Notes: generated by a model not told the origin, from the sequence alone. 64,000 nt of DNA from Nocardioides kongjuensis (GCF_013409625.1 NZ_JACCBF010000001.1:4033001-4097000); one strand, 5' to 3'; numbered from the stretch's first letter, positions 14,749 to 23,150 are shown. Numbers and translations are program-made.

Positions 14749-16170
14749 TCACCGGCGCAGCGCGACCGCCCGGACCCGGCCGCCACGGCCGGGGATCATC
14801 GTCACGTTGCGGTGGACCGGCCGCTCCGGTGCGGGATCGTCGACGACCAGGTCGGCGCGCCGCACGATCTCGGGCACGACGATCCGCAGCTCCTCCATCG
14901 CCAGCGCGGCGCCGAGGCAACGGCGCGTGCCACCACCGAACGGCAGCCACTCGTGGGCACCCGGCTTGCGGCCGAGGAAGCGCTCGGGTGCGAACCGGAA
15001 CGGGTCCGGGTAGATGTCGTCGCGGTGGTGGAGCAGCAGGATCCCCACCAGCAGGCGGCTGTCGGGTGGCACGACGACCTCGCCGAGCCGCCACGGCACC
15101 CGCACCCGCCGCCCGATGAGGGGTACGACGGGCCGCACCCGCATCGACTCGGTGATGGTCGCCTCGAGGTAGCCGTCCGGGTCCTCGCCCGAGCGCACCA
15201 CGTCGCGCAACCGGTCGTCCGCGGCAGGCGTGCGCAGCAGCCGCTCGAAGGTCCACGCGATCGAGTTCGCCGTCGTCTCGTGGCCGGCCAGGACCAGGGT
15301 CAGCAGCTCGTTGCGCAGCTCGAGGTCGCTCAGCGGCGCACCGTCCTCGTCGCGGACGTCGAGCAGCAGGCCCAGGATGTCGTGCCGGGCACCCGGTTCG
15401 TGGGCGGCACGACGCGCCGCGATCACGGCGTACATCGCGGTGTCGAGGCGCGCGACGATCCACCTCTGCGGACCCACCGACTCCTCGCGGTCGAGGTTGA
15501 GCAGCTCGGCGAGCTGGGCGAGCGGCCCGACCGAGAGCCGCAACGTCTGCCGTACGACGTGCCGCAGGCGCGCCTCCTCCGGCGCTGCCCGGTGGTCGAT
15601 GCCGAAGACGCCGCTCATGATCACGTCGAGCGTGATCGCCTGCGTCGTCGCGGCGAGCGGGAACGGCGTACCCGTGGTCCAGCGGTCGAGGTGGCGCCGG
15701 GTCGCGGTCTCGATCTCCGCGCGGTAGCGGGCGATCGCGTCGCCGTGGAAGGAGGGCATCATCAGCTTGCGTCGGCGCCGGTGCTGGTCGCCGACGGCGG
15801 TGAGCACGGACAGCCCGAGGATCGGGCGCACGGGCGACTCGCCCGCGAGCGAGGGCGCCACGTCCGGAGGGGCCGCGAACAGCGAGCGGACGTGCTCGGG
15901 GTGGCGGGTCAGCACGACCGGCTTCGGGTCGAGCAGGCTGGCGAACGAGAACGCCTCGCCACGCCGGGCCCCGGCGAAGAGCTCGCCGCCGAGGTCGGCG
16001 GTGATCCGCAGGCTCTGGCGCAGCCGGTTCGGGTGCCCGGTGGCCGGCGCGGCCGGGCCGGTGCTGCCGGGCTCGAGCGGCCCGGCCAGCGACGGCTCCG
16101 GGAGGACCGGGTCGAGCGCGGCACCGGTCGAGGCACGTGCGTACCAGGGATCCGGGCGGCCGCGGCGCAT
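14749..16170 (-). CDS. Cytochrome P450
   Basis: 473 aa soluble monooxygenase. Hallmarks are all present: the I-helix LVLAGHETTANSIAW, the K-helix ESMR (ExxR) and the heme-binding PFGGGTRRCLGAALA with the axial Cys. The sequence around LDPKPVVLTRHPEHVRSLF and MMPSFHGDAIARYR resembles the CYP110/CYP4-like broad-specificity class rather than small biosynthetic P450s. The ATG at 16170 shares its A with the stop of the GNAT gene (TGATG), so it is coupled to the GNAT-MFS operon. Substrate unknown; no ferredoxin or reductase gene is adjacent. The ~150 bp after its stop hold no gene. Confidence 0.93.
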   Translation of the reverse strand: MRRGRPDPWYARASTGAALDPVLPEPSLAGPLEPGSTGPAAPATGHPNRLRQSLRITADLGGELFAGARRGEAFSFASLLDPKPVVLTRHPEHVRSLFAAPPDVAPSLAGESPVRPILGLSVLTAVGDQHRRRRKLMMPSFHGDAIARYRAEIETATRRHLDRWTTGTPFPLAATTQAITLDVIMSGVFGIDHRAAPEEARLRHVVRQTLRLSVGPLAQLAELLNLDREESVGPQRWIVARLDTAMYAVIAARRAAHEPGARHDILGLLLDVRDEDGAPLSDLELRNELLTLVLAGHETTANSIAWTFERLLRTPAADDRLRDVVRSGEDPDGYLEATITESMRVRPVVPLIGRRVRVPWRLGEVVVPPDSRLLVGILLLHHRDDIYPDPFRFAPERFLGRKPGAHEWLPFGGGTRRCLGAALAMEELRIVVPEIVRRADLVVDDPAPERPVHRNVTMIPGRGGRVRAVALRR

Positions 16171-16661
16171 CAGGAGGCCGACCAGTCCGCGCGCAGGATG
16201 CTGTAGGAGTAGCAGTCGCGGTAGGCGCCGTCGCGCCACTGGGCGCCGCGAACCGTGCCCTCGCGGGTGAAGCCGGCCTTCTCCAGCGCCCGTTGCTCGG
16301 CGAGGTTCTCGACGTCGGTGCAGGCCTCGACCCGGTTGACGCTGGTGTGGCGGAAGAAGAGGTCGACCAGCGCCCGCTGGGCCGCCGTGCCCGCACCGCG
16401 GCCGCGCGCCTCCGGGCGCAACCCGATGCCGATCATCGGGTTGCGCGACTCGGGCATCGGCCCCCACTGCTGCCAGATCCAGCTCACGCTGCCGAGCAGC
16501 AGGCCGCCGGTGTCGCAGACCGCCATCCCGCCGTGCTCACGCAGCACCGGGGAGTACGGCTCGGTGCGTGGTGCTCGGGGCCCGAAGTCGTCGTACGGCG
16601 CATCGCCGACCGCCAGCAGCGGCAGGTCCGCGGCCACGACGGGCCGGAGCACGACGTCCAT
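16170..16661 (-). CDS. GNAT-family N-acetyltransferase (RimJ/RimL-like)
   Basis: 163 aa. The acetyl-CoA-binding pattern is visible in IGIGLRPEARGRGAGTAAQRALV, followed by NRVEACTDVENLAEQRALEKAGFTREGTVR, typical of RimJ/RimL-type acyltransferases acting on protein N-termini or small amines. The ATG at 16661 has GGAGGGG upstream and begins 1 nt after the MFS stop. It is coupled to the P450 gene downstream. Substrate unknown. Confidence 0.9.
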   Translation of the reverse strand: MDVVLRPVVAADLPLLAVGDAPYDDFGPRAPRTEPYSPVLREHGGMAVCDTGGLLLGSVSWIWQQWGPMPESRNPMIGIGLRPEARGRGAGTAAQRALVDLFFRHTSVNRVEACTDVENLAEQRALEKAGFTREGTVRGAQWRDGAYRDCYSYSILRADWSAS

Positions 16662-16662
16662 C

Positions 16663-17913
16663 TCATCCCCTCCGGGTCGTCCGCCACAGCAGCACCGCCG
16701 CAACCACCTGCAGCACGCCGATCACCACCGCGAGCAGCGTCGCGTGGTGGTCGACGAGCGCGCCCGCGACAGCGCCGCCGACGAGGGCGCCGATGCCCTG
16801 CACGGCGGCGAACACACCGTACGCCGTGGCCCGGCGCCCGGCCGGGACCAGATCGGCGACGTACGCCTTCACCGTCGAGTCCTGCACGCCGCTCGCCGCA
16901 CCCCACACGACGACACCGGCCAGCACCAACCAGAGCCGGTCGGTGAAGACGCAGAGCGGGACGACCGCGACCAGGAGGGGCACGACGAGCAGGACCCGGC
17001 CGCCCCAGCGGTCGAACATCCCGCCGGTCGCCAGCGCGGCCAGCGCCTCGATGCCCATCGCGAGCGCGTAGACGAGCGGTACGGCGGCCGCGGCGACCAG
17101 GCCTGCCTCCACGAAGCGGTAGGACATCACGCCGAAGGTCATCAGCCCGGCGGTCGTCAGGGCCGCGGACAGCGAGAACAGGTGGAAGGTGCCCGGCAGG
17201 TCGGCGCCGACCGCCGCGGCACGGACCTCGGCCCAGGCGCTGCGCGGCGGCCGGTCGAGGGCCGGTGCGTCGTCGGCGTCCGGGTCGGCCCGGGTGGCGA
17301 TCGGGGCCCGGCGGCGCAGCTGGGCGAGCAGCAGCATCGCCAGCGCACCGGGGATCGCGAGCACCGCGAACCCGGGCCACAGCAGTCCGGTCAGCCCGGC
17401 GATGCCGGCCAGCAGCAGCGGTCCGGTGAAGGCACCGACCTGGTCGAGCGCCTTGTGGACCGCGAACCCCTTGCCGCGCCCGGTCGAGGTCGCCATCCGC
17501 GCCAGCAGCGCGGACTTGGCCGGGCTGCGGACCGCCTTGCCCGTGCGCTCCAGCACGATCAGCGTCGCGGCGACCGCGAGCCCGGCGCTGCCGAGGAAGG
17601 GCGTGAGCGCGAGCAGCGGCACGCAGACCGCGGTCATCGCGTAGCCGACGACGGTCAGCCGCCAGTGCCGGTTGCTGCGGTCGGCCCACGGCCCGGTGAC
17701 GAGGCGGAGCATCAGGGCCACCGCCTCGCCCGCACCGGTGACCAGGCCGACCGTCAGGGCGGAGGCCCCGAGGCTGCCGAGGAAAGGGCCGGCCATCGCC
17801 CGCATGCCCTCGTAGACCATGTCGGCCGCCAGGCTGACCAGGCCGAACGCGAAGACCGTGCGCCACGGCGTCCAGACCGGGCGGTCCGGCGCGGCCTGGT
17901 CGGAGGAGGTCAC
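16663..17913 (-). CDS. MFS transporter
   Basis: 416 aa with twelve predicted helices. Typical MFS loops are LVTGPWADRSNRHWR and GGMFDRWGGRVLLV; LERTGKAVRSPAKSALLARMA is a conserved region of a widespread actinobacterial efflux subfamily. The GTG start at 17913 (VTSSDQ) lies 2 nt after the stop of the manganese-exporter gene, with GAGG as ribosome-binding site. Operon order is riboswitch, exporter, MFS, GNAT, P450. The substrate is unknown; the riboswitch could place it under manganese control if transcription reads through. Confidence 0.88.
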   Translation of the reverse strand: MTSSDQAAPDRPVWTPWRTVFAFGLVSLAADMVYEGMRAMAGPFLGSLGASALTVGLVTGAGEAVALMLRLVTGPWADRSNRHWRLTVVGYAMTAVCVPLLALTPFLGSAGLAVAATLIVLERTGKAVRSPAKSALLARMATSTGRGKGFAVHKALDQVGAFTGPLLLAGIAGLTGLLWPGFAVLAIPGALAMLLLAQLRRRAPIATRADPDADDAPALDRPPRSAWAEVRAAAVGADLPGTFHLFSLSAALTTAGLMTFGVMSYRFVEAGLVAAAAVPLVYALAMGIEALAALATGGMFDRWGGRVLLVVPLLVAVVPLCVFTDRLWLVLAGVVVWGAASGVQDSTVKAYVADLVPAGRRATAYGVFAAVQGIGALVGGAVAGALVDHHATLLAVVIGVLQVVAAVLLWRTTRRG

Positions 17914-17915
17914 CC

Positions 17916-18494
17916 TCAGATCCAACCAGCCCCACTGGCGATGAGCACGAGGCCGAAGATCGCGAAGAGCGCGGCGGCGCCGTACGTGACGACCTTCTCG
18001 GGCAGCTGCCGGCCGAGGACCGCGCCGAGGCCGATCGCCAGCGCGTCCGCGGCGACCATGCCGACCGTCGAGCCGAGCCAGGTGCCGAACCAGCCCTCCT
18101 GGGTGGCCAGGGTGATCGTCGCCAGCATGGTCTTGTCGCCGAGCTCGGCGAGGAAGAAGAAGACCGCGACGACGAGGACCGCGCGGCCGGTGGCGCTCGC
18201 GGCCTTGCGCTCGTCCTCCTCGGTCAGCTCGTCGCCCCGCAGCGTCCACAGCGCGAAGCCGAGGAACGCGATGCCGGCGCACACCTCGATCGTGCCCTGG
18301 TAGTCGGCGAACGCGTCGCCGATCGCGTAGCCGATGCCCACCGACACGAGGTGCACGACGGCAGTGGCCGCGGTCAGGCCGATCAGCACGTCGCGGGCGC
18401 GGTAGCGGGTGGCGAAGGTCATCGCCATCAGCTGGCTCTTGTCGCCGAGCTCGGCCACGAAGATGACCGCGGTGCTCAACAGGAAGGCGTACAT
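17916..18494 (-). CDS. TMEM165/GDT1-family manganese exporter (MntX/MneA-like)
   Basis: 192 aa with six predicted helices. The two signature motifs of the UPF0016/GDT1 family are present, FVAELGDKSQLMAM in the first repeat and FFLAELGDKTMLATI in the second, with an acidic cytoplasmic loop (DELTEEDERK). Members export Mn2+ or exchange Mn2+/Ca2+ for H+. The ATG at 18494 is preceded by a ~190-nt leader resembling the Mn2+-sensing yybP-ykoY riboswitch, which strongly supports a manganese-export role. Confidence 0.92.
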   Translation of the reverse strand: MYAFLLSTAVIFVAELGDKSQLMAMTFATRYRARDVLIGLTAATAVVHLVSVGIGYAIGDAFADYQGTIEVCAGIAFLGFALWTLRGDELTEEDERKAASATGRAVLVVAVFFFLAELGDKTMLATITLATQEGWFGTWLGSTVGMVAADALAIGLGAVLGRQLPEKVVTYGAAALFAIFGLVLIASGAGWI

Positions 18495-18536
18495 CAGGAT
18501 TCCTCTCCGGCGCCCGGCCGAGGAGCCCGCCGCGAT

Positions 18537-18560
18537 GACGTGCCTTCGACCAGGCACGTC
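18537..18560 (-). promoter_or_regulatory. Expression-platform hairpin of the manganese riboswitch leader
   Basis: GACGTGCC and GGCACGTC form an 8-bp perfect stem with loop TGGTCGAA. On the RNA, CTGGTCGAA in this hairpin is complementary over 9 nt to TTCGACCAG in the 3' part of the aptamer, so the two can pair alternatively. No U-tract follows, so translational or Rho-linked control is more likely than intrinsic termination. Confidence 0.5.
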
Positions 18561-18574
18561 CACAAAACAGGTCG

Positions 18575-18682
18575 CACAACTGGTCGAAAGTCTCGTCCGC
18601 CACCTCCCGGTGGCCTGCTGCGCCGGGCCCGCACGCGGTCCAGTGTGTCGACGCAGCCGTTGAGGACTACTCCCCTTCGTGC
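18575..18682 (-). ncRNA. yybP-ykoY-like manganese riboswitch aptamer
   Basis: The leader RNA carries GGGGAGTAG (18675..18667) near its 5' end and ACGAGACTTTCGACCA (18596..18581) near the 3' side, the two conserved blocks of yybP-ykoY aptamers, separated by GC-rich stem sequence. It directly precedes a GDT1-type Mn2+ exporter, the commonest partner of this riboswitch. Boundaries are approximate, and recognition is by eye from the conserved blocks and context. Confidence 0.8.
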
Positions 18683-18686
18683 CCCC

Positions 18687-18692
18687 AGTCTA
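18687..18692 (-). promoter_or_regulatory. Promoter -10 box for the riboswitch transcript
   Basis: TAGACT on the minus strand lies about 10 nt before the first aptamer block, placing the RNA start near 18680. Confidence 0.5.
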
Positions 18693-19697
18693 GGGCTGTG
18701 TCCCGCCACCGGCCGAATCGCCCGCGACCAGGCCGAAGGCCGCGAGCAGGGAGGGCGCGGCGGCCGCCCTGCGCAGCGGCGGGGCACCGGCGACCTCCGA
18801 GAGCGCCCGGGACAGGGCGTAGTGGTCGAGCCGGGTGCCGACCACGACGTGGTCGAGCGAGGGGTGCAGCACCGCGGTGAGGACGAGGTTGTCGTGGCGC
18901 TTGTCGTCCTCGTCCGCGGTGACCACGACCGCCAGCCGCCCGGACCTCCAGTCCGGACCGGCGAGCACCCGGCCGACCACGTCGCGCATCCACCGGTCGG
19001 CCTCGGCCAGCCCGCAGTCGTGGGCGTCGTTGCACAGGTCCGGGACCGCCATCCCCACGGCCGGCAGTGTGCCGGCGGCGACGTCCCGGTCGAGCTCGGT
19101 CAGCGCGACGTCGTACGACGAGCAGTCGGCCCGCTCGTCGACGAAGTAGGTCCACGGGTTGTGCCGCACGGCGTACCGGTCGCGGTCGGCGCTCGAGCAC
19201 GCCGACGGCATCCCCTCGGCGTACACCCGCGCCGTCCGGCCCGACGCGACCGCCTGCCCGAACACGCTCGGCCCGGTCAGCGGGTGCGCGGCGGGCGTCC
19301 GGTCGTCGGCGATGCCGAACGTGTCGCCGCCCGCGATGGCCAGGTAGTTGGGCAGCGAGGGGTGGGTCATCGCGTGGTAGTCGCTGGCGTGGCCGTAGCG
19401 GGTCGCGAGGTCGTAGGTCCACGGCATCCCGCTGCGCACCTGGTCGAACGAGTGGTTCTCCACGACGAGCACCAGGATCTTGTCGACCCGGTCGACCCGG
19501 TCGGCCGGGGCGCTCGGCGTCGGCGTGGGTGTCGGCGTGGGCGTGGGCGTCGGCGTGGGCGTGGGTGTCGGCGTGGGGGTCACGGTCGCGCTGGTGGCGT
19601 CGGTCGGCGTGGAGGCCGGCTTCTCGTCGGAGCCACCGCACGCTCCCAGCAGCAGCGCCGCGCTGCACACGACCACGACCCAGCCCCGACGCCCCAT
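18690..19697 (-). CDS. Lipoprotein phosphoesterase (PF04185-like, acid-phosphatase type)
   Basis: 335 aa. The N-terminal lipoprotein signal ends in LLLGAC (lipid-modified Cys at about residue 20). A Thr-Pro repeat linker (about 11 TP pairs) spaces the domain from the membrane. The catalytic domain begins ILVLVVENHSFDQV, as in phosphoesterases related to phospholipase C and AcpA, followed by HPSLPNYLAIAGGDTFG and the metal-site region VVVTADEDDKRHDN. It probably acts on phosphate esters outside the membrane. The ATG at 19697 is preferred; an in-frame GTG at 19706 is an alternative. Its stop overlaps the riboswitch promoter region of the next operon. Confidence 0.85.
   Translation of the reverse strand: MGRRGWVVVVCSAALLLGACGGSDEKPASTPTDATSATVTPTPTPTPTPTPTPTPTPTPTPSAPADRVDRVDKILVLVVENHSFDQVRSGMPWTYDLATRYGHASDYHAMTHPSLPNYLAIAGGDTFGIADDRTPAAHPLTGPSVFGQAVASGRTARVYAEGMPSACSSADRDRYAVRHNPWTYFVDERADCSSYDVALTELDRDVAAGTLPAVGMAVPDLCNDAHDCGLAEADRWMRDVVGRVLAGPDWRSGRLAVVVTADEDDKRHDNLVLTAVLHPSLDHVVVGTRLDHYALSRALSEVAGAPPLRRAAAAPSLLAAFGLVAGDSAGGGTQP
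19514..19582 (-). repeat. Degenerate short tandem repeat encoding (Thr-Pro)n
   Basis: About 70 bp of GGCGTG/GGTGTC hexamer-like units in the phosphoesterase gene encode the repeated T-P linker. It is a coding microsatellite likely to vary in length between strains. Confidence 0.85.
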
Positions 19698-19829
19698 GGC
19701 ACCCACGATGCCACCGTCGGGCACCTGTCGGGTCACTGTCGCCCAGGTGGCGGCCGCCTGTCGTGGTCCCCGGCCGCGTGGCCGGCCACGGTTGAATCAC
19801 CAGTCCGACGCACGAAAGGCGATCGAGTG

Positions 19830-20336
19830 ATGAACGAACCCAGGATCCGGGACCTTCGCACGGCACGGGGGTGGAGCCAGGAACGCCTGGCCGAGGCGAG
19901 CGGCGTCGCCGTCCGCACCATCCAGCGACTCGAGGCAGGCAACGACGCCAGCCTGGAGACGCTGTCACTGGTGGCGACGGCGCTCGAGGTACCCGTGCGT
20001 GACCTGTTCGTGTCGGTGGACGACGACCGGCTCGGCATCGCCGTCGACGGCCTGGACGCGCGCATCGCGGACGAGCGGATCGCCCGGGCAGGAGCCGAGC
20101 GCGCCCATCGGGGCTGGCGCTACCTGTATGTCGCGCTCGGGCTCGCCGTCACCGCCGCGGCGATCATCGCGGTCGGCTCACCGTCCAGCTCGGGAGAGGC
20201 GATCCTGGTCGTGCCCGCCTACTGGGTCGGCGGGTTGTTCGTGCTGCGCTTCCTCGAGAGGTCGGTGCTCGGCCCGCGGCTCGACGCCCGGTTCCCGCTG
20301 ACAGCGCGCGACGCGTCCACCCGGGCCCGGTCGTGA
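19830..20336 (+). CDS. XRE-family regulator with C-terminal membrane segments
   Basis: 168 aa. An N-terminal HTH_3 domain (LRTARGWSQERLAEASGVAVRTIQRLEAG, residues 6-35) is followed by a linker and two hydrophobic helices (YLYVALGLAVTAAAIIAVG and ILVVPAYWVGGLFVLRFL), so it is probably membrane-anchored. Translation may begin at the GTG at 19827 directly before the ATG. Its stop overlaps the GTG of the next gene (GTGA), so the pair forms an operon. The target is unknown; autoregulation is likely by analogy. Confidence 0.85.
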   Translation: MNEPRIRDLRTARGWSQERLAEASGVAVRTIQRLEAGNDASLETLSLVATALEVPVRDLFVSVDDDRLGIAVDGLDARIADERIARAGAERAHRGWRYLYVALGLAVTAAAIIAVGSPSSSGEAILVVPAYWVGGLFVLRFLERSVLGPRLDARFPLTARDASTRARS

Positions 20337-20911
20337 ACGGGCGTACCAGCCGCGTCGCGGGCGCGGCCGTCCCCGCCGCGCTCCTCGTCTACGCCGGGTC
20401 CCGGTGGCTCGACGGCCGCGACCTCCAGCACGGGCCGGGGCTGTGGTGGAACCTGGGACACTCCGCGTTCCTCGTCTCGTGGGTCGCGTTCGCGGTCCTC
20501 GCGGTCGCCACGGCGACCGCACCGGTCCGGCCACGCCGGGTGGCCCGCGGTGCGGGCGTCGCCACCCTGGCCGGCATCGGCGCGTTCACCTGGGTGAGCC
20601 TCGCCGACCTGTTCCCGGGCTGGCCCGAGCTGCCCGACCCGCTGCGCGTCACCGGACCCCTGCTCTTCCTCGGCGGGCTCGTCGTCCTGCTCGCGGTGAC
20701 GGCCCGCGCCCGCGGGCGAGGTCCGTGGCTCGCGTTCCCGCTCCTCGCTCTCGCTGCCGCGGTCGTGGTCTCGGCGGACCTGGACCTGCTCGCCGTGTCC
20801 GCGGTGCTGTTCGGCGTGGCACTCGTGCCGGCCTGGCACGGCCTCGGTCAGCAGCCGGTGGGAGCCAGCGCGCCCGCCAGCGACCGCAGCGCCTCGGGCG
20901 CCACGCGGTAG
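20333..20911 (+). CDS. Hypothetical membrane protein, 192 aa
   Basis: No family recognised. Six hydrophobic segments are visible (VPAALLVYAG, FLVSWVAFAVLAVA, VATLAGIGAFTWV, LLFLGGLVVLLAV, LLALAAAVVV, AVLFGVALV). Coupled to the XRE regulator by a GTGA overlap, suggesting a joint function. Its last 64 bp overlap the convergent arsR-type gene, so the C-terminal polar tail (QQPVGASAPASDRSASG) may be a recent extension. Confidence 0.7.
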   Translation: MNGRTSRVAGAAVPAALLVYAGSRWLDGRDLQHGPGLWWNLGHSAFLVSWVAFAVLAVATATAPVRPRRVARGAGVATLAGIGAFTWVSLADLFPGWPELPDPLRVTGPLLFLGGLVVLLAVTARARGRGPWLAFPLLALAAAVVVSADLDLLAVSAVLFGVALVPAWHGLGQQPVGASAPASDRSASGATR

Positions 20912-21207
20912 TAGGCCCAGCGGCCGCGCTGCTCGCGAGTGGCCAGGCCCGCGTCGACCAGCAGCTTCATGTGGTGGGACACGGTCGGCTGGCTGAGACC
21001 GACCGGCTCGGTCATGTCGCAGATGCAGGCCTCGCCCTCGGGCGCCGCGGCGATCAGCGACAGCAGCTTGACCCGGGTGGGGTCACCGAGTGCCTTGAAC
21101 ATCCGGGCGAGCGTCTCGGCGGCCTCGTCGCTGACCAGTCCGCCGGTGACCGGCGAGCAGCAGGCCGCGAGGTCGTCGGGCTGGATCACCGGCAACGAGG
21201 AGGGCAT
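20848..21207 (-). CDS. arsR: ArsR/SmtB-family metalloregulator
   Basis: 119 aa winged-helix repressor. KALGDPTRVKLLSLIAA is followed by EACICDMTEPVGLSQPTVSHHMKLL, where the Cys pair in the alpha-3-type ACICD motif is the classic As(III)/Sb(III) site region; an N-terminal CCSP adds two Cys. It is divergent from the ArsO-like flavoprotein gene across a 99-bp region holding two matching inverted repeats, so it probably represses both genes until arsenite binds. Confidence 0.92.
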   Translation of the reverse strand: MPSSLPVIQPDDLAACCSPVTGGLVSDEAAETLARMFKALGDPTRVKLLSLIAAAPEGEACICDMTEPVGLSQPTVSHHMKLLVDAGLATREQRGRWAYYRVAPEALRSLAGALAPTGC

Positions 21208-21226
21208 GGATCCATCCTGCCTGACC

Positions 21227-21280
21227 CATTGACATTTGTCGATGTGTTGGCCAGGGTTGGCCCATCGAAGAACGTCGATA
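21227..21280. promoter_or_regulatory. Tandem ArsR operators between arsR and the flavoprotein gene
   Basis: Two inverted repeats with the same design: CATTGA-N6-TCGATG (21227-21244) and CATCGA-N6-TCGATA (21263-21280). The 6-bp arms and 6-bp spacers match the ArsR/SmtB operator style. They lie between the divergent starts at 21207 and 21307. Confidence 0.75.
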
Positions 21281-21306
21281 CGTTTGGATCCGAGTCGAGG
21301 AGCGCG

Positions 21307-22644
21307 ATGATGAACGACCTGCCCGTCGTGGTGATCGGCACCGGCCCCCAGGGCCTGGCCGCCGCGGCCCACCTGCTGGAGCGCGGACTGGAGCCGCTGG
21401 TGCTGGAGTCGGGCGACGGACCGGCGGCGGCGGTCGCCGAGTGGGGGCACGTACGCCTGTTCTCGGCGTGGCCGGAGCTGGTCGACGCCGCCGCGGTGCG
21501 GCTGCTCGAGCCCACCGGCTGGGTCGCTCCGGCCACCGGCTATCCCACCGGCGCCCAGTGGATCGAGGGCTACCTGGCCCCGCTCGCGGCGACGCTCGGC
21601 GACCGGGTGCGCTACGACGCCCGTGTGACCGGGGTGTCGCGCAAGGGTCGCGACCGCCTCGTCGACGCCGACCGGGCGGCCCAGCCGTTCACCGTGCACG
21701 TCAGCGACGCCGCAGGTCACGAGACCCGGGTCGAGGCCCGCGCCGTGATCGACGCGTCGGGCACCTGGCGACGACCGAACCCGGCCGGCGCGGACGGCCT
21801 GCCGGCCCTCGGCGAGCGGGCCTGCGCCGACCTGCTCACCTCCCAGGTGCCGGACAGTGCCCGCCCCGGGCGCTACGCCGGGCGCCACACCGTCGTCGTC
21901 GGCTCCGGCGACTCCGCCTTCAACGCGATCCACGAGCTGGTCCGGATCGCGGGCGAACACCCGGGGACCCGGATCACCTGGGCCATCCGGCGCGTCGTCA
22001 GCGAGGGCACCTTCGGGGGCGGCGCGGCCGACCAGCTCCCCGAGCGCGGCGCCCTCGGCCAGCGGGCGCGGCGCGCCGTCGAGTCCGGAGCCGTCGAGCT
22101 GGTGACCGGGTTCCGGACCGCGGAGATCCGCCGGGACGGCGCACGCGCCGTGCTGGTCGGCGAGGACGGCCGCGAGCTCCCGGCTGCGGACACGGTCGTC
22201 GTGCTCACCGGCTTCCGGCCCGACCTGTCGTTCCTGTCCGAGGTGCGCCTGGACCTCGACCCCACCCTCGAGGCGCCGCGTCGCATCGCGGCCGAGATCG
22301 ACCCCAACATCCACTCCTGCGGCTCGGTGCAGGCGACCGGCGCCGCGGACCTGGCCCAGCCCGAGCCGGACCTCTACCTGGTCGGCATGAAGTCGTACGG
22401 CCGCGCGCCGACCTTCCTGGCCCTCACCGGCTACGAGCAGGTGCGCAGCGTCGTCGCGGCGATCGCCGGCGACCACGAGGCGGCGGCCCGCGTCGAGCTG
22501 GTGCTGCCCGACACCGGGGTGTGCGGCGGCGCCGGCGTCTTCGACGACCCGGAGGCGGCCGGCGGCGGCTGCTGCGCACCGGCGCCGGCAGCGACGGCGG
22601 GCGCGGAGCTGCTCGAGATCGGGCGGGCGCCGGTCGAGGCCTGA
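21307..22644 (+). CDS. arsO: ArsO-like flavin-dependent monooxygenase of the arsenic island
   Basis: 445 aa FAD/NADPH flavoprotein of the pyridine-nucleotide-disulfide-oxidoreductase-like type. Two Rossmann motifs are visible: VVVIGTGPQGLAAAAHLLERG at the N-terminus and HTVVVGSGDSAFNAIHEL at about residue 200. The C-terminus is Cys-rich (DTGVCGGAGVF, GGGCCAP). Such proteins are frequent in ars operons, where they are called ArsO and are thought to act on organo- or inorganic arsenicals; biochemistry is poorly defined. The start is one of two adjacent ATGs (21307 or 21310) after GAGGAG. Regulated from the tandem ArsR operators. Confidence 0.8.
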   Translation: MMNDLPVVVIGTGPQGLAAAAHLLERGLEPLVLESGDGPAAAVAEWGHVRLFSAWPELVDAAAVRLLEPTGWVAPATGYPTGAQWIEGYLAPLAATLGDRVRYDARVTGVSRKGRDRLVDADRAAQPFTVHVSDAAGHETRVEARAVIDASGTWRRPNPAGADGLPALGERACADLLTSQVPDSARPGRYAGRHTVVVGSGDSAFNAIHELVRIAGEHPGTRITWAIRRVVSEGTFGGGAADQLPERGALGQRARRAVESGAVELVTGFRTAEIRRDGARAVLVGEDGRELPAADTVVVLTGFRPDLSFLSEVRLDLDPTLEAPRRIAAEIDPNIHSCGSVQATGAADLAQPEPDLYLVGMKSYGRAPTFLALTGYEQVRSVVAAIAGDHEAAARVELVLPDTGVCGGAGVFDDPEAAGGGCCAPAPAATAGAELLEIGRAPVEA

Positions 22645-22714
22645 GCCGAAGAGCCCACGGCCACGGTGCCGAAGGTCCCTGTGCCCCCGATGCCGCGCGG
22701 CGGAGGATCGGACT

Positions 22715-23140
22715 GTGTCCGCACCCACCACCTACCAGGTCCACGCCACGGCCCGCCCCGGCGGCGAGGCTGCCGTGACGGCCGGCAGCACGACCGTCGC
22801 GATCGACGCCGCGTGGGACGAGCCGCCGTCGGGCTCGCCCGGCCCGGCCGAGCTGCTCGCCGGCGCCTTCGCGGCCTGCCTGCTGAAGAACCTGGCGCGG
22901 TGCCGCGGGCTGATCGGCTTCGACTACGAGGACGCCGAGGTCACGGTCACGGCCCGCCGCCAGGACGCACCGCCGCGGTTCGTGGAGATCTCCTACGCGC
23001 TGCGGGTGAGGACAGCCGAGCCCGCCCGCCGGGTCGACCTCGCACACCAGAACCTGCGCAAGTTCGGCACGGTCTTCAACACGCTCGCAGCGGTCTGCGA
23101 GGTCCGGGGCACCGTCGAGGCCGTCCCACCGGTCGGGTGA
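22715..23140 (+). CDS. OsmC-family peroxiredoxin-like protein
   Basis: 141 aa. OsmC/Ohr-fold hallmarks are GSPGPAELLAGAFAACLLKNLARC, with the first redox Cys at about 50, and FNTLAAVCEVRGTV with the second Cys near the C-terminus. It is expected to reduce organic hydroperoxides or handle thiol stress in the cytoplasm. GTG start with GGAGG 7 nt upstream. It sits 70 bp after the flavoprotein gene, so it may be coexpressed in response to arsenic. Confidence 0.85.
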   Translation: MSAPTTYQVHATARPGGEAAVTAGSTTVAIDAAWDEPPSGSPGPAELLAGAFAACLLKNLARCRGLIGFDYEDAEVTVTARRQDAPPRFVEISYALRVRTAEPARRVDLAHQNLRKFGTVFNTLAAVCEVRGTVEAVPPVG

Positions 23141-23150
23141 GAGGCGGTCC

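Noticed and set aside
19514..19582. CRISPR-like repeat array
   Set aside because: It is a coding microsatellite for a Thr-Pro linker with no spacers.
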